Shown here: positions 1-5,999 of the stretch, piece by piece
How the letters are laid out: each line of letters starts with the position of its first letter
Numbering within the stretch: position 1 is the stretch's first letter
The notes under the pieces: generated by a model
What the model was told of the DNA's origin: nothing
Databases searched by the model: none
The model's input: the letters and a program-made list of their open reading frames with translations, nothing else
Position numbers and translations under genes: made by a program
Assembly: GCA_018263655.1 (NCBI GenBank)
Contig: JAANWY010000205.1
Location: 1 to 8,731 of the forward strand
Length of the DNA stretch: 8,731 nucleotides
DNA from: Anaerolineales bacterium
GTDB lineage: Bacteria > Chloroflexota > Anaerolineae > Epilineales > JAANWY01
Direction: 5' to 3'

Positions 1-2
1 GA

Positions 3-131
3 TAACTACTCAGGTTACCGCCCTCGCAGTCGAGAAATGCGGAAAAATGGGGTCCGTGGGGGGCGGCCGCCCCCCACCGACCCCATTTTTCCAGTCCCTT
101 CTTGTGTAGGCACGAAGTGGCTGAGTAGTTA
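3..131. repeat. MITE-like palindromic element with 11-bp terminal inverted repeats
   Basis: The ends TAACTACTCAG (3-13) and CTGAGTAGTTA (121-131) are perfect inverted repeats. Nested inside, with almost the same centre (66.5 against 67), is a 52-bp near-perfect palindrome at 41-92. This concentric symmetry suggests one discrete element of about 129 bp with no coding capacity, as expected of a miniature inverted-repeat element or a large intergenic palindromic repeat. The left end touches the window edge, so target-site duplication cannot be judged. It lies just upstream of the HExxH protein gene. Confidence 0.55.
41..92. terminator. 52-bp near-perfect palindrome, possible bidirectional terminator
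   Basis: Two 26-nt arms are complementary except for one mismatched pair (positions 55 and 78). The centre contains a NotI-type GCGGCCGC (63-70) within a run of six G, CGG, CCG and six C. An A5 tract starts the left arm and a T5 tract ends the right arm, so on either strand a very GC-rich stem is followed by a U-run. That is terminator-like in both directions. It may instead simply be the core of the surrounding repeat element. Confidence 0.5.
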
Positions 132-150
132 CGAGTAGAGGTTGAGAAGT

Positions 151-879
151 ATGAGTGCTGATCGAGAGGATGGCCGGCCCGGACGCCTGAGACCAGGCTG
201 GCGCACATTGACTGCAGCCGGCTTGGCAGGTCTGCTAGTACTCTGGTGGCGACGCCGGCAGCGCCAGACGAGCGAACCAGAACGCCAGAGCGGATCTCCA
301 CACGCGACATTCGTTAGCTACGAGACGTCCACGCGCCGAGCGGCCAGCGAGCCGGCATCTGACACGCTACCAGCGACCCTACCCGAGTGTTGCATCAACG
401 TGCTAGGCCGGCCCGGCTGGTACGATCGCGAACTTCTTCGAGAGGTTCAGATCAAGCCGGCCAACACGTTCGTGAAACTCATCAGCAGCGAACGGGTAGC
501 GGGCACAGACATCACGGCCACCACCATCGGCGACACGATCTATTTCCGCAAACCGGAGGGCTTCGACCCACACTCGCCGGCCGGCCTCGCCTTGCTGGCC
601 CACGAAATCCGACATGTCGAGCAGTACCGCGAGCAAGGAGGCATCATCGGCTTCGCCCTGAACTACGTTCGAGAATATCGGCACGGCGGCTATGGCATCG
701 ACATCTCCTTCGAAGCGGAGGCGTACGAAATCGGCGCCGCTGTCCAAGCACACCTAACGGAAGAATTCGAATACAACGAAGGTGTAAGTCATTGCCGCAT
801 GACGCCGGCCGGCGAGCATAGGCCGAATTTGGTCTACGCCTACGCGGAGCCATACCCCGATCTACCCCGCCAGGCCTAG
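151..879 (+). CDS. Membrane-anchored HExxH metallopeptidase-like protein (DUF4157-like)
   Basis: The protein has 242 residues. A short hydrophobic segment (about residues 19-33) follows a basic start and is followed by R34-R36, suggesting a single N-terminal membrane anchor. A polar, low-complexity linker runs to about residue 75. The C-terminal half carries H151-E-I-R-H155 in the context LLAHEIRHVEQ, then an E-A-E-A-Y-E stretch (188-193) that could give the third zinc ligand. The lead-in with an I-G-D-T-I-Y-F strand resembles the DUF4157/gluzincin-type fold, whose members are putative zinc peptidases, some linked to secreted or toxin proteins. Peptidase activity is inferred. ATG at 151 is preferred because AGAGG (137-141) lies 9 nt upstream; an in-frame TTG at 142 would add only three residues. 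Seen: HExxH and the hydrophobic anchor. Unknown: substrate and side of the membrane. Ten GCCGGC sites fall in this gene. Confidence 0.75.
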   Translation: MSADREDGRPGRLRPGWRTLTAAGLAGLLVLWWRRRQRQTSEPERQSGSPHATFVSYETSTRRAASEPASDTLPATLPECCINVLGRPGWYDRELLREVQIKPANTFVKLISSERVAGTDITATTIGDTIYFRKPEGFDPHSPAGLALLAHEIRHVEQYREQGGIIGFALNYVREYRHGGYGIDISFEAEAYEIGAAVQAHLTEEFEYNEGVSHCRMTPAGEHRPNLVYAYAEPYPDLPRQA

Positions 880-933
880 CGCGCCGTCTGGGTGATTGTC
901 GGTCCAGGAATTCTACTTTTGGCTGCGGAAGCT

Positions 934-1014
934 GTTCGTAGTAAGCCACGGAACGCAGTGGAGTGGCGTCAGACCCGACGGCACTCCGCTGGCGCTACGT
1001 GCCTGACTACGAAC
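934..1014. repeat. 81-bp imperfect palindromic intergenic repeat
   Basis: The left arm (934-970) and right arm (977-1014) pair with about six mismatches and one bulged base around a 6-nt loop. The outermost 9 bp are perfect (GTTCGTAGT at 934-942, ACTACGAAC at 1006-1014). The scattered, mostly isolated mismatches suggest an ageing but once perfect hairpin. It encodes nothing and has no T-tract, so it is more like a REP/MITE-type repeat than an intrinsic terminator. It occupies the spacer between the HExxH gene and the promoter at 1055-1083. The rest of 880-1054 shows nothing I can identify. Confidence 0.7.
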
Positions 1015-1054
1015 GGTCGCCACAATGAGAATTGCTGTTGTCGGTCACCGAGAT

Positions 1055-1083
1055 TTGCACATTCTTCGCGTGTGGAGTACAAT
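1055..1083 (+). promoter_or_regulatory. Sigma-70-type promoter, TTGCAC-N17-TACAAT
   Basis: The -35 TTGCAC (1055-1060) and -10 TACAAT (1078-1083) are separated by exactly 17 bp. Transcription would start near 1090, about 38 nt before the ATG at 1128. It is placed to drive both the peroxiredoxin remnant and the FG-GAP protein gene that follows 37 nt after it. Confidence 0.6.
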
Positions 1084-1127
1084 ATCTACTTGACTAACTC
1101 AAAACTTTTGCAAGGAGACAAGCCCAT

Positions 1128-1283
1128 ATGCCTGAACATGCACGCAAGATCGGTGACACAGCCATGGGCATCCGCCGCAGTCACTTTGTCATCGACGAGG
1201 AGGGCCGGCTGGCCGACGTGCAGGTCAACGTGAGCCCGGAGAAGAGCGTGGAGCGAGCACTGAAGACCCTGGATGCAGACTAA
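1128..1283 (+). pseudogene. bcp: Internally deleted Bcp/PrxQ-type peroxiredoxin remnant (51 codons)
   Basis: The small open frame ends in a stretch recognisable as the C-terminal part of thioredoxin-dependent peroxiredoxins of the Bcp/PrxQ family: M13-G-I-R-R-S-H-F-V-I-D-E-E-G-R-L, then a V-S-P-E-K-S-V helix. Intact members have roughly 150 residues with the peroxidatic Cys in the N-terminal half; here no cysteine exists. The first dozen residues (MPEHARKIGDTA) look like a normal Bcp start, where K-x-G-D-x-A is usually followed by P-D-F. This suggests an in-frame internal deletion of about 100 codons, not a simple 5' truncation. The gene keeps a good Shine-Dalgarno sequence (AAGGAG, 1112-1117) and a promoter at 1055-1083, so a 51-residue product could be made. 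It would lack peroxidase activity. The deletion is inferred from family knowledge; a chance start codon before a C-terminal fragment is the alternative. Confidence 0.6.
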
Positions 1284-1320
1284 GCGCCATCCAATCACCC
1301 CTCGCAAGGAGAGGAAAACG

Positions 1321-2553
1321 ATGAAGAGAATCATACTTTGGGGAGCGCTCATCGTTTTGCTCCTCGTTTTCAGCTTGGTCAGCCAACAAGCAGCGAACTC
1401 CCAGGGCCCTGAACTCCAGGGCTTCCTGCGTAAAGCCGTCATCCAAGCTCCCGAAGTCGATTTTGCTCGAGTGGCAGACCTCGATGGTGATGGGGACTTG
1501 GATCTTCTGGCGGTTGAATCGGAGAACGAAGACGTTGTCTGGTGGGAGAATGTCAGCGGGGACGGCTTAAGTTTCGAAGAGCACATGATTACGGCCCAGT
1601 CCTTCGAGGTCACAGTGGTCAGCCCGGGCGATATCGATGCGGACGGGGACGTCGACTTCTTCGCTCTGGCCCCGGAGCGTGACAAGGTCACCATTTGGGT
1701 GAACGATGGGCGTGGCAATTTCACCCAACAGAGCGATTCGGACCTTCGCGTTCGTGGAATCACGTACGTCGAGGCTGTGGACATGAACGGTAATGGCTAC
1801 GCCGATTTCCTGGCCGTAGATGACGAGGCAAGAGACGTTTACTGGTGGGAGAACAACGGCCAGCCGACTGCGATCGGTTTCGCAGAGCATCTTGTCACGG
1901 ATCGATCTGCCGGCATCGGCGCTGTGAGCCGTGTCGATGCTGTCGACGTCGATCGCGATGGCCTCGTCGATTTCGTCAGCGCTAACCGGGCCAGCGGACG
2001 TATCAGTTGGTGGCGTCACACCATCGACGAACAAGGCTACCACGTGTTCCACGAAGCCAGCGACAGACCGAACGGACATCTCGAACAAGCAGCCCTCGGG
2101 GTTGCGGGCCTCGACGCAGAAGGGGACGGAGATACCGATATCCTCGCGCTGCGTGGCGGCACCGACGCCGGCTTCACGTATCGCGTGTTCCTGTGGGAGA
2201 ACCAGGGCGCTGAGACGTTCAATCGACTCAACGAATCTCAAGGCCCTAATCCGGGCAACCACATGTGGCCTTCACTGGATGTGGGAGACATCAACGGCGA
2301 CGGCGCCGTCGATTTCGTTACCGCCGAGAAAGACGGACGACTGTGTTGGTATGAAAACCCGAATGTGCCGGCTGAGCCAACTGCGACGGTTACGCCAACC
2401 AGTACCCTGATGCCGTCAGCTACACCAACGCTGACGATGACGCCTACGCTGACGCTCACACCCGTAACGACATCGACACCAACCGTCACCGCGACGCCGG
2501 CGGTCGATCTGCCACATCAAGTTTACTTAAGCGTGATCCTCCGCAGCCCGTAA
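1321..2553 (+). CDS. Secreted FG-GAP/VCBS repeat protein with Thr/Pro linker and C-terminal tail motif
   Basis: The protein has 410 residues. A signal peptide or signal anchor covers about residues 1-27 (basic MKR, then a long hydrophobic core, A-N-S near the likely cleavage point). Six FG-GAP/VCBS-type repeats follow. Each has a calcium-loop-like D-x-D-x-D-G-x-x-D or variant, at about 53-61, 104-112, 154-162, 209-217, 265-273 and 323-331, and most are followed by a W-rich strand such as W-W-E-N. This predicts a calcium-stabilised beta-propeller outside the membrane. Residues 349-396 are a Thr/Pro-rich linker, and the protein ends in VYLSVILRSP, a type of ending frequent on exported Chloroflexota proteins and perhaps a sorting signal. 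ATG 1321 is chosen because AAGGAG (1306-1311) lies 9 nt upstream and the signal peptide starts there; an in-frame ATG at 1273 would run into the peroxiredoxin remnant. The ligand is unknown. Confidence 0.85.
   Translation: MKRIILWGALIVLLLVFSLVSQQAANSQGPELQGFLRKAVIQAPEVDFARVADLDGDGDLDLLAVESENEDVVWWENVSGDGLSFEEHMITAQSFEVTVVSPGDIDADGDVDFFALAPERDKVTIWVNDGRGNFTQQSDSDLRVRGITYVEAVDMNGNGYADFLAVDDEARDVYWWENNGQPTAIGFAEHLVTDRSAGIGAVSRVDAVDVDRDGLVDFVSANRASGRISWWRHTIDEQGYHVFHEASDRPNGHLEQAALGVAGLDAEGDGDTDILALRGGTDAGFTYRVFLWENQGAETFNRLNESQGPNPGNHMWPSLDVGDINGDGAVDFVTAEKDGRLCWYENPNVPAEPTATVTPTSTLMPSATPTLTMTPTLTLTPVTTSTPTVTATPAVDLPHQVYLSVILRSP
2395..2508 (+). repeat. Degenerate ACG/CCA-rich coding repeat encoding the Thr/Pro linker
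   Basis: This part of the FG-GAP gene is a degenerate array of short units (acg-ctg-acg, aca-cca type codons) giving T-P-T-x-T runs. It is low-complexity DNA liable to change length by slippage. It gives rise to a spurious reverse-strand open frame (2238-2489). Confidence 0.55.
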
Positions 2554-5418
2554 GATCTGGCGATTGAGTGGAACCTGTTCCAAATAACCCCGGCGTAACG
2601 CCGGATCGCTAATTTGCTCAGCCTTCTCGTGCAAGAGTTTCTCGGCTTTCTGGAGCGCTTGAGCTGCCTGTGGTTGGCCGGCAGCCTGCAAAATCCGAAA
2701 GTGGTTGAAGTAAACTTCTTCCTCGGAGCCTTCGATTGCCCCGATTTCCTCGAGGTGTTCAACAGCCTGCGTGGAGGTCACGATGGCCTCATCTAAGTTG
2801 TCTTGATTGAGATAACCCTTGGCGAGCCACGAACGCCCAAGCACCTGGTAGTGGTCCAGGTCAGTCTGCTCGGCTGTGGTAATGGTTTCGCGGGCGTACT
2901 CAATGGTATGACCTTCATCCCCGGGTTGTTCTCGCAGACAATAGGTCTTGGCTAGGTTATAGTAGCAGTCCACGATCAGGATTAGCTCTCGTGACTGCTT
3001 CACGAGTTCTAGTGCCGCAGCTAAATCTTGAAGAGCACCTTCGTATTGACCCGAATCGCGGCGAAATCCGCCCAGATTGATCAATGCCATGACCTCACCC
3101 GACCGGTAGCGGATGTCTCGGCTGACGGCTAGTGCAGTCTCTCCCATCTCAATCGCCTGGTGATAATCACCCACGCAGGCGGAGATCAACGCCAGATTAT
3201 TCAGGTTCGTCACCTCACGAAGTCTGTCGCCGATGGTCTGTGCCAAAGACAGAGCCTTCCGGCTGTAGTCCATGGCCGCACTGTAGTCACCGACGCAAGC
3301 GTGCACGATACCGATGTTGTCCAGTGCCCAGGCCTGCTCCCACTTGGCGTCCATCTCGCGGCTGAGACTCAGACCCTGCTGGAGATATCGGAGCGCTTCT
3401 TCCCAGCGGCCCAGCTCGGAATGAAGGGAGCCGATTTGAATCAAGACGTTTGCCCGCAATTCAAGTGCGCCGGCAGACTCAAAGAGATCAGCAGCGGAGA
3501 GGAATTGCTCCAACGCCGCCTCGTACTGGCCGGTATCTTGAGCCGACCGGCCAAGGTTGCGTCGCACGGTCCCCTCGCCGAGGACGTCGCCCCTCGCTTG
3601 CATGAGGGAAAGGGCGCGTGAGGCTGATTCAACAGCCTGCTCGTGGTCGCTGATCGCCCAGAAGTAGTGTGATCGACGCTTGTGCACCTCCGCCTGCTGT
3701 TGCTCACCCAGCTCGCCGGCCAACGCCAGCATCCGTTTCAGATCAGCCGCCTGTGCATCCCGCTCGCCGAGGCGGTCGTATACCTCTTCGCGCTTGTCCA
3801 GAATGTCGAACGCTTGCTCCTGCCAGTCGACAGCCTCGCCGGCCCGTGCACTCACCAGCCTCTCGTCGACAATGGCCAGGGCTCGGCTGTAGCAATCGAC
3901 AGCCTCCTGATTGGCAAAGGCGCGGTAGGCCCGATCACCGGCCGCCACCAGATACGGCAGCGCCTGTTCTTCCAGGCCGGCTTCCGAAAAATGATGGCTT
4001 AACGCCACCGCGATGTCGTCAGCCTGCTCGCCGTAGACTTCTTCCAGCGCCAACCCCACATCCTCGTGCAGCAGCGACCGGTCGATGTCGCCCACAGCGT
4101 TGTACAGATGGGCCTGGAACAGGCTATGGCGAAAGGCGAAGCGATACAGGCGCTGCCGGCCCAGGCGCTCCACGCCTCGCTCGGCGACCAACTGGTGCCG
4201 GCGGCCCAGTTCGCGGGACAGCCGGCGAACCACCTCCCGCTCACCCGAGCGTTGAACCTGAGCGACAACCTGGGCCGTGAACTCATCACCCTCAACCGCC
4301 CCGATGGTCAACGTCTCTTGGGCATGTTCATCCAGCCGGCCAATCCGTTCCTCGATGATGCCTTCGACGCGCGGGGGTAACGCCTCGAAGGTCACGGACT
4401 GAGTGAGTGTCCAGCCGGCGTCAGCAACGTGGGCCAACCAACCGCGCTCCTCCAGGTCGCGCAGCAACTCAACCACAAAGAGCGGATGGCCTTCAGTGCG
4501 ATCAGCAATCAGATGTAGAAAATCATCGTCGAGAGTATGCGGGCTGTAGGCAGATTCGGTGTACGCCGAAACGAACGCGAAGGCGTCGTCGGCCGCGCCA
4601 GACTCGGCCGGCGCCCGGTCGAGGTCAATGCGCGCATTGCCGTAGTAGCGGGTCAGTTCGGCCGTCACGGGTTCCAGTGGATGCCGGCCTCCATCGCGGC
4701 CGGCGGCGACGTCGTTCGGCCGATAAGTACCCAGAATCAGGACCGGCCGGTCTTCGATGCGCCGGCCCAACCGAAACAGGAGCTGACACGAGCCAGCATC
4801 TGCCCACTGGAGATCGTCCAATATCAGGATGAGTGGGTGGCTTTCCGCCAACTTGTGGATGACGTTGCTGTACTGCTCGAAGATGTTTTCCTGCGTGATG
4901 CCGGCGCCGGGCTGCTGGCGCTTGATCTTTCGCTGGAGCCAGTCAGATAGGCCGGTCTGCTCGGCGATGAAGGTGCCGGCGGTGACCACCAAGCCGGAGC
5001 CGGGCACCAGGACGTCGACCAGATCTGGGCCGAAAGCCATCAGTGCATCCATGGAGAAACGTACACCCGACTTCAGCCGCGAAGCGTTCTCCTCGGATAC
5101 GGTTTCGTCGGCCATACCACCGGCGACGTCGCCGGTGAGGAGCCGCAGGATTTCGACAAACGGCAGATAGGGCGTGCCGGCACCGGTGTGGGCATCGCAC
5201 TGACCTGTAGCCACCACCAGATTTGTGTGAACGTCCTGAGCCTGCCGGCAGAATTGGTGAACGAGGGTGGTCTTGCCGCTGCCGGCTTCGCCCGTCACAA
5301 AGGCGACCTGGCCCTTGCCGGCGAGGGTGCGCTCCAGCAGTGTATGAAGCTGCCCGAGCTCCCCCTCACGTCCAACGAAAACCCCACTGTAGCGTGTGGT
5401 CATTGTCTTCGGAGCCAT
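2527..5418 (-). CDS. AAA/STAND-type ATPase with C-terminal TPR array (orphan regulator-like)
   Basis: The protein has 963 residues. The N-terminal AAA_16-like NTPase domain begins at F-V-G-R-E (14-18), with Walker A GEAGSGKT (43-50), Walker B L-I-L-I-L-D-D (196-202) followed by L-Q-W-A-D, and a sensor-like G-T-Y-R (230-233). A helical region follows with the conserved F-R-H-S-L-F-Q segment (429-435), typical of the ATPase modules of MalT/LuxR-, SARP- or cyclase-linked STAND proteins. From about 485 to 930 the chain is alpha-helical with about eight TPR-like repeats (for example 586-605, 628-647, 668-687, 708-727, 748-767, 788-807). There is no adenylate cyclase, kinase or HTH domain at either end, so the output is unknown; protein-protein signalling is inferred. 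The start at 5418 lacks a clear Shine-Dalgarno, and M6 (5403) is possible. The 3' end overlaps the convergent FG-GAP gene by 27 bp. It carries about 20 GCCGGC sites. Confidence 0.88.
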   Translation of the reverse strand: MAPKTMTTRYSGVFVGREGELGQLHTLLERTLAGKGQVAFVTGEAGSGKTTLVHQFCRQAQDVHTNLVVATGQCDAHTGAGTPYLPFVEILRLLTGDVAGGMADETVSEENASRLKSGVRFSMDALMAFGPDLVDVLVPGSGLVVTAGTFIAEQTGLSDWLQRKIKRQQPGAGITQENIFEQYSNVIHKLAESHPLILILDDLQWADAGSCQLLFRLGRRIEDRPVLILGTYRPNDVAAGRDGGRHPLEPVTAELTRYYGNARIDLDRAPAESGAADDAFAFVSAYTESAYSPHTLDDDFLHLIADRTEGHPLFVVELLRDLEERGWLAHVADAGWTLTQSVTFEALPPRVEGIIEERIGRLDEHAQETLTIGAVEGDEFTAQVVAQVQRSGEREVVRRLSRELGRRHQLVAERGVERLGRQRLYRFAFRHSLFQAHLYNAVGDIDRSLLHEDVGLALEEVYGEQADDIAVALSHHFSEAGLEEQALPYLVAAGDRAYRAFANQEAVDCYSRALAIVDERLVSARAGEAVDWQEQAFDILDKREEVYDRLGERDAQAADLKRMLALAGELGEQQQAEVHKRRSHYFWAISDHEQAVESASRALSLMQARGDVLGEGTVRRNLGRSAQDTGQYEAALEQFLSAADLFESAGALELRANVLIQIGSLHSELGRWEEALRYLQQGLSLSREMDAKWEQAWALDNIGIVHACVGDYSAAMDYSRKALSLAQTIGDRLREVTNLNNLALISACVGDYHQAIEMGETALAVSRDIRYRSGEVMALINLGGFRRDSGQYEGALQDLAAALELVKQSRELILIVDCYYNLAKTYCLREQPGDEGHTIEYARETITTAEQTDLDHYQVLGRSWLAKGYLNQDNLDEAIVTSTQAVEHLEEIGAIEGSEEEVYFNHFRILQAAGQPQAAQALQKAEKLLHEKAEQISDPALRRGYLEQVPLNRQILRAAEDHA

Positions 5419-5493
5419 TGTAGCGATCTGTGCTGCTCAACGCCGTCGACGTAAGATACCAAACGTTTCCGCATCGAAGAAACGAACCTGCAC

Positions 5494-5522
5494 TTGGAAA
5501 ATTGAGACCGTCAGGTTATAAT
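5494..5522 (+). promoter_or_regulatory. trxA promoter, TTGGAA-N17-TATAAT
   Basis: The -35 TTGGAA (5494-5499) and a consensus -10 TATAAT (5517-5522) are separated by 17 bp. The predicted start near 5529 gives a leader of about 56 nt before the trxA ATG. Its -10 overlaps the -10 of the opposing promoter at 5515-5543. Confidence 0.65.
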
Positions 5523-5543
5523 TCCAATTCCGAATCTAGTCAA
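5515..5543 (-). promoter_or_regulatory. Promoter for the ATPase-TPR gene, TTGACT-N17-TATAAC
   Basis: On the reverse strand, TTGACT (5538-5543) and TATAAC (5515-5520) are 17 bp apart, a good match to the sigma-70 consensus. The predicted start near 5508 gives a leader of about 90 nt. It shares bases 5517-5520 with the trxA -10, so the two polymerases could not occupy their sites together. Confidence 0.6.
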
Positions 5544-5584
5544 CAGTAGTTTCACAATATGTTATCGAGGAGGGAAGACTTCAA

Positions 5585-5920
5585 ATGGCAGGCAATGGCA
5601 ACCCAATTCACGTGACGGACGAGAGTTTCGATTCCGATGTGTTGCAGTCAGATACGCCCGTAATCACAGATTTCTGGGCTGAGTGGTGCGGTCCGTGCAA
5701 GATGATCGCACCCGTCCTTGAGGATATTGCAGAAGAATATGAGGACCAACTGACTGTCGCTAAGCTAGACGTCGACTCCAACCCGAACACGGCGATGCGC
5801 TACGGCGTCCAGAGCATTCCAACGCTGATTCTCTTCAAGAATGGCCAGGAAGCCGAGCGGCTCGTCGGAGCAATGTCGAAAGACCGAATGATGTCGCAGT
5901 TGGAACCCCACATTCAGTAA
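5585..5920 (+). CDS. trxA: Thioredoxin
   Basis: This is a classic cytoplasmic thioredoxin of 111 residues, the normal single-domain length. It has the catalytic W34-C35-G36-P37-C38-K39 motif, a buried Asp on the strand before it (D29 in V-I-T-D-F-W), and the cis-proline loop S-I-P79-T. There is no signal peptide. The protein reduces disulfides in ribonucleotide reductase, peroxiredoxins, methionine sulfoxide reductase and similar targets and is recharged by thioredoxin reductase, which is not in the window. The start is supported by AGGAGGG (5568-5574), 10 nt before the ATG. The gene stands alone, with its own promoter (5494-5522). Its last Gln codon and stop (CAG TAA) form the first unit of the heptad repeat that fills the spacer to pgk. 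It contains no GCCGGC site, unlike most neighbours. Confidence 0.97.
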   Translation: MAGNGNPIHVTDESFDSDVLQSDTPVITDFWAEWCGPCKMIAPVLEDIAEEYEDQLTVAKLDVDSNPNTAMRYGVQSIPTLILFKNGQEAERLVGAMSKDRMMSQLEPHIQ

Positions 5921-5999
5921 GCAGTAAACAGTGAACGGTAAACAGTGAGCAGTCAGGGAAGCACCTACTGCTCACTGTTTACTGCTTACTGTTCACTAT
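5915..5999. repeat. Inverted arrays of heptanucleotide repeats between trxA and pgk
   Basis: From 5915 to 5953 the + strand reads as 5.5 tandem heptads close to CAGTRAR (units start at 5915, 5922, 5929, 5936, 5943, 5950). From 5967 to 5994 come four complementary heptads, ACTGYTY (5967, 5974, 5981, 5988), then a decayed partial one. A 13-nt spacer (5954-5966) separates the arrays. The first heptad overlaps the trxA stop codon and the last reaches the pgk stop codon, so the convergent intergenic region is almost entirely repeat. The unit length recalls the STRR heptamers of cyanobacteria, although the sequence differs. Confidence 0.8.
5938..5982. terminator. 16-bp perfect stem-loop between convergent trxA and pgk
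   Basis: The arms 5938-5953 and 5967-5982 are perfectly complementary around a 13-nt loop. The structure lies between two convergent stop codons, where it could end or protect both transcripts. It is moderate in GC and lacks a clean U-tract, so classic intrinsic termination is uncertain. Confidence 0.45.

Noticed and set aside
102..131. Weak promoter TTGTGT-N18-TAGTTA before the HExxH gene
   Set aside because: The match is poor, and the implied start would fall on the Shine-Dalgarno sequence.
142..150. TTG start for the HExxH protein
   Set aside because: It lies directly on the AGAGG sequence that suits the ATG at 151.
880..1054. tRNA or other structured RNA
   Set aside because: The only structure is the long palindrome at 934-1014; no cloverleaf or conserved RNA motif is visible.
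1273..1320. Earlier ATG for the FG-GAP protein
   Set aside because: It would put 16 polar residues before a clear signal peptide and overlaps the peroxiredoxin remnant; ATG 1321 has the Shine-Dalgarno.
1567..2262. Reverse open frame of 231 codons opposite the FG-GAP gene
   Set aside because: It arises from the periodic Asp/Gly codons of the repeats and shows no domain or start signals.
3669..4280. Long forward open frame (203 codons) inside the ATPase gene
   Set aside because: It is antisense to the TPR/ATPase coding sequence, its Pro/Arg-rich translation has no motif, and GC-rich coding DNA commonly leaves such frames open.
5915..5999. CRISPR array
   Set aside because: Units are 7 bp with no unique spacers and the two arrays are inverted; this is a simple heptad repeat.
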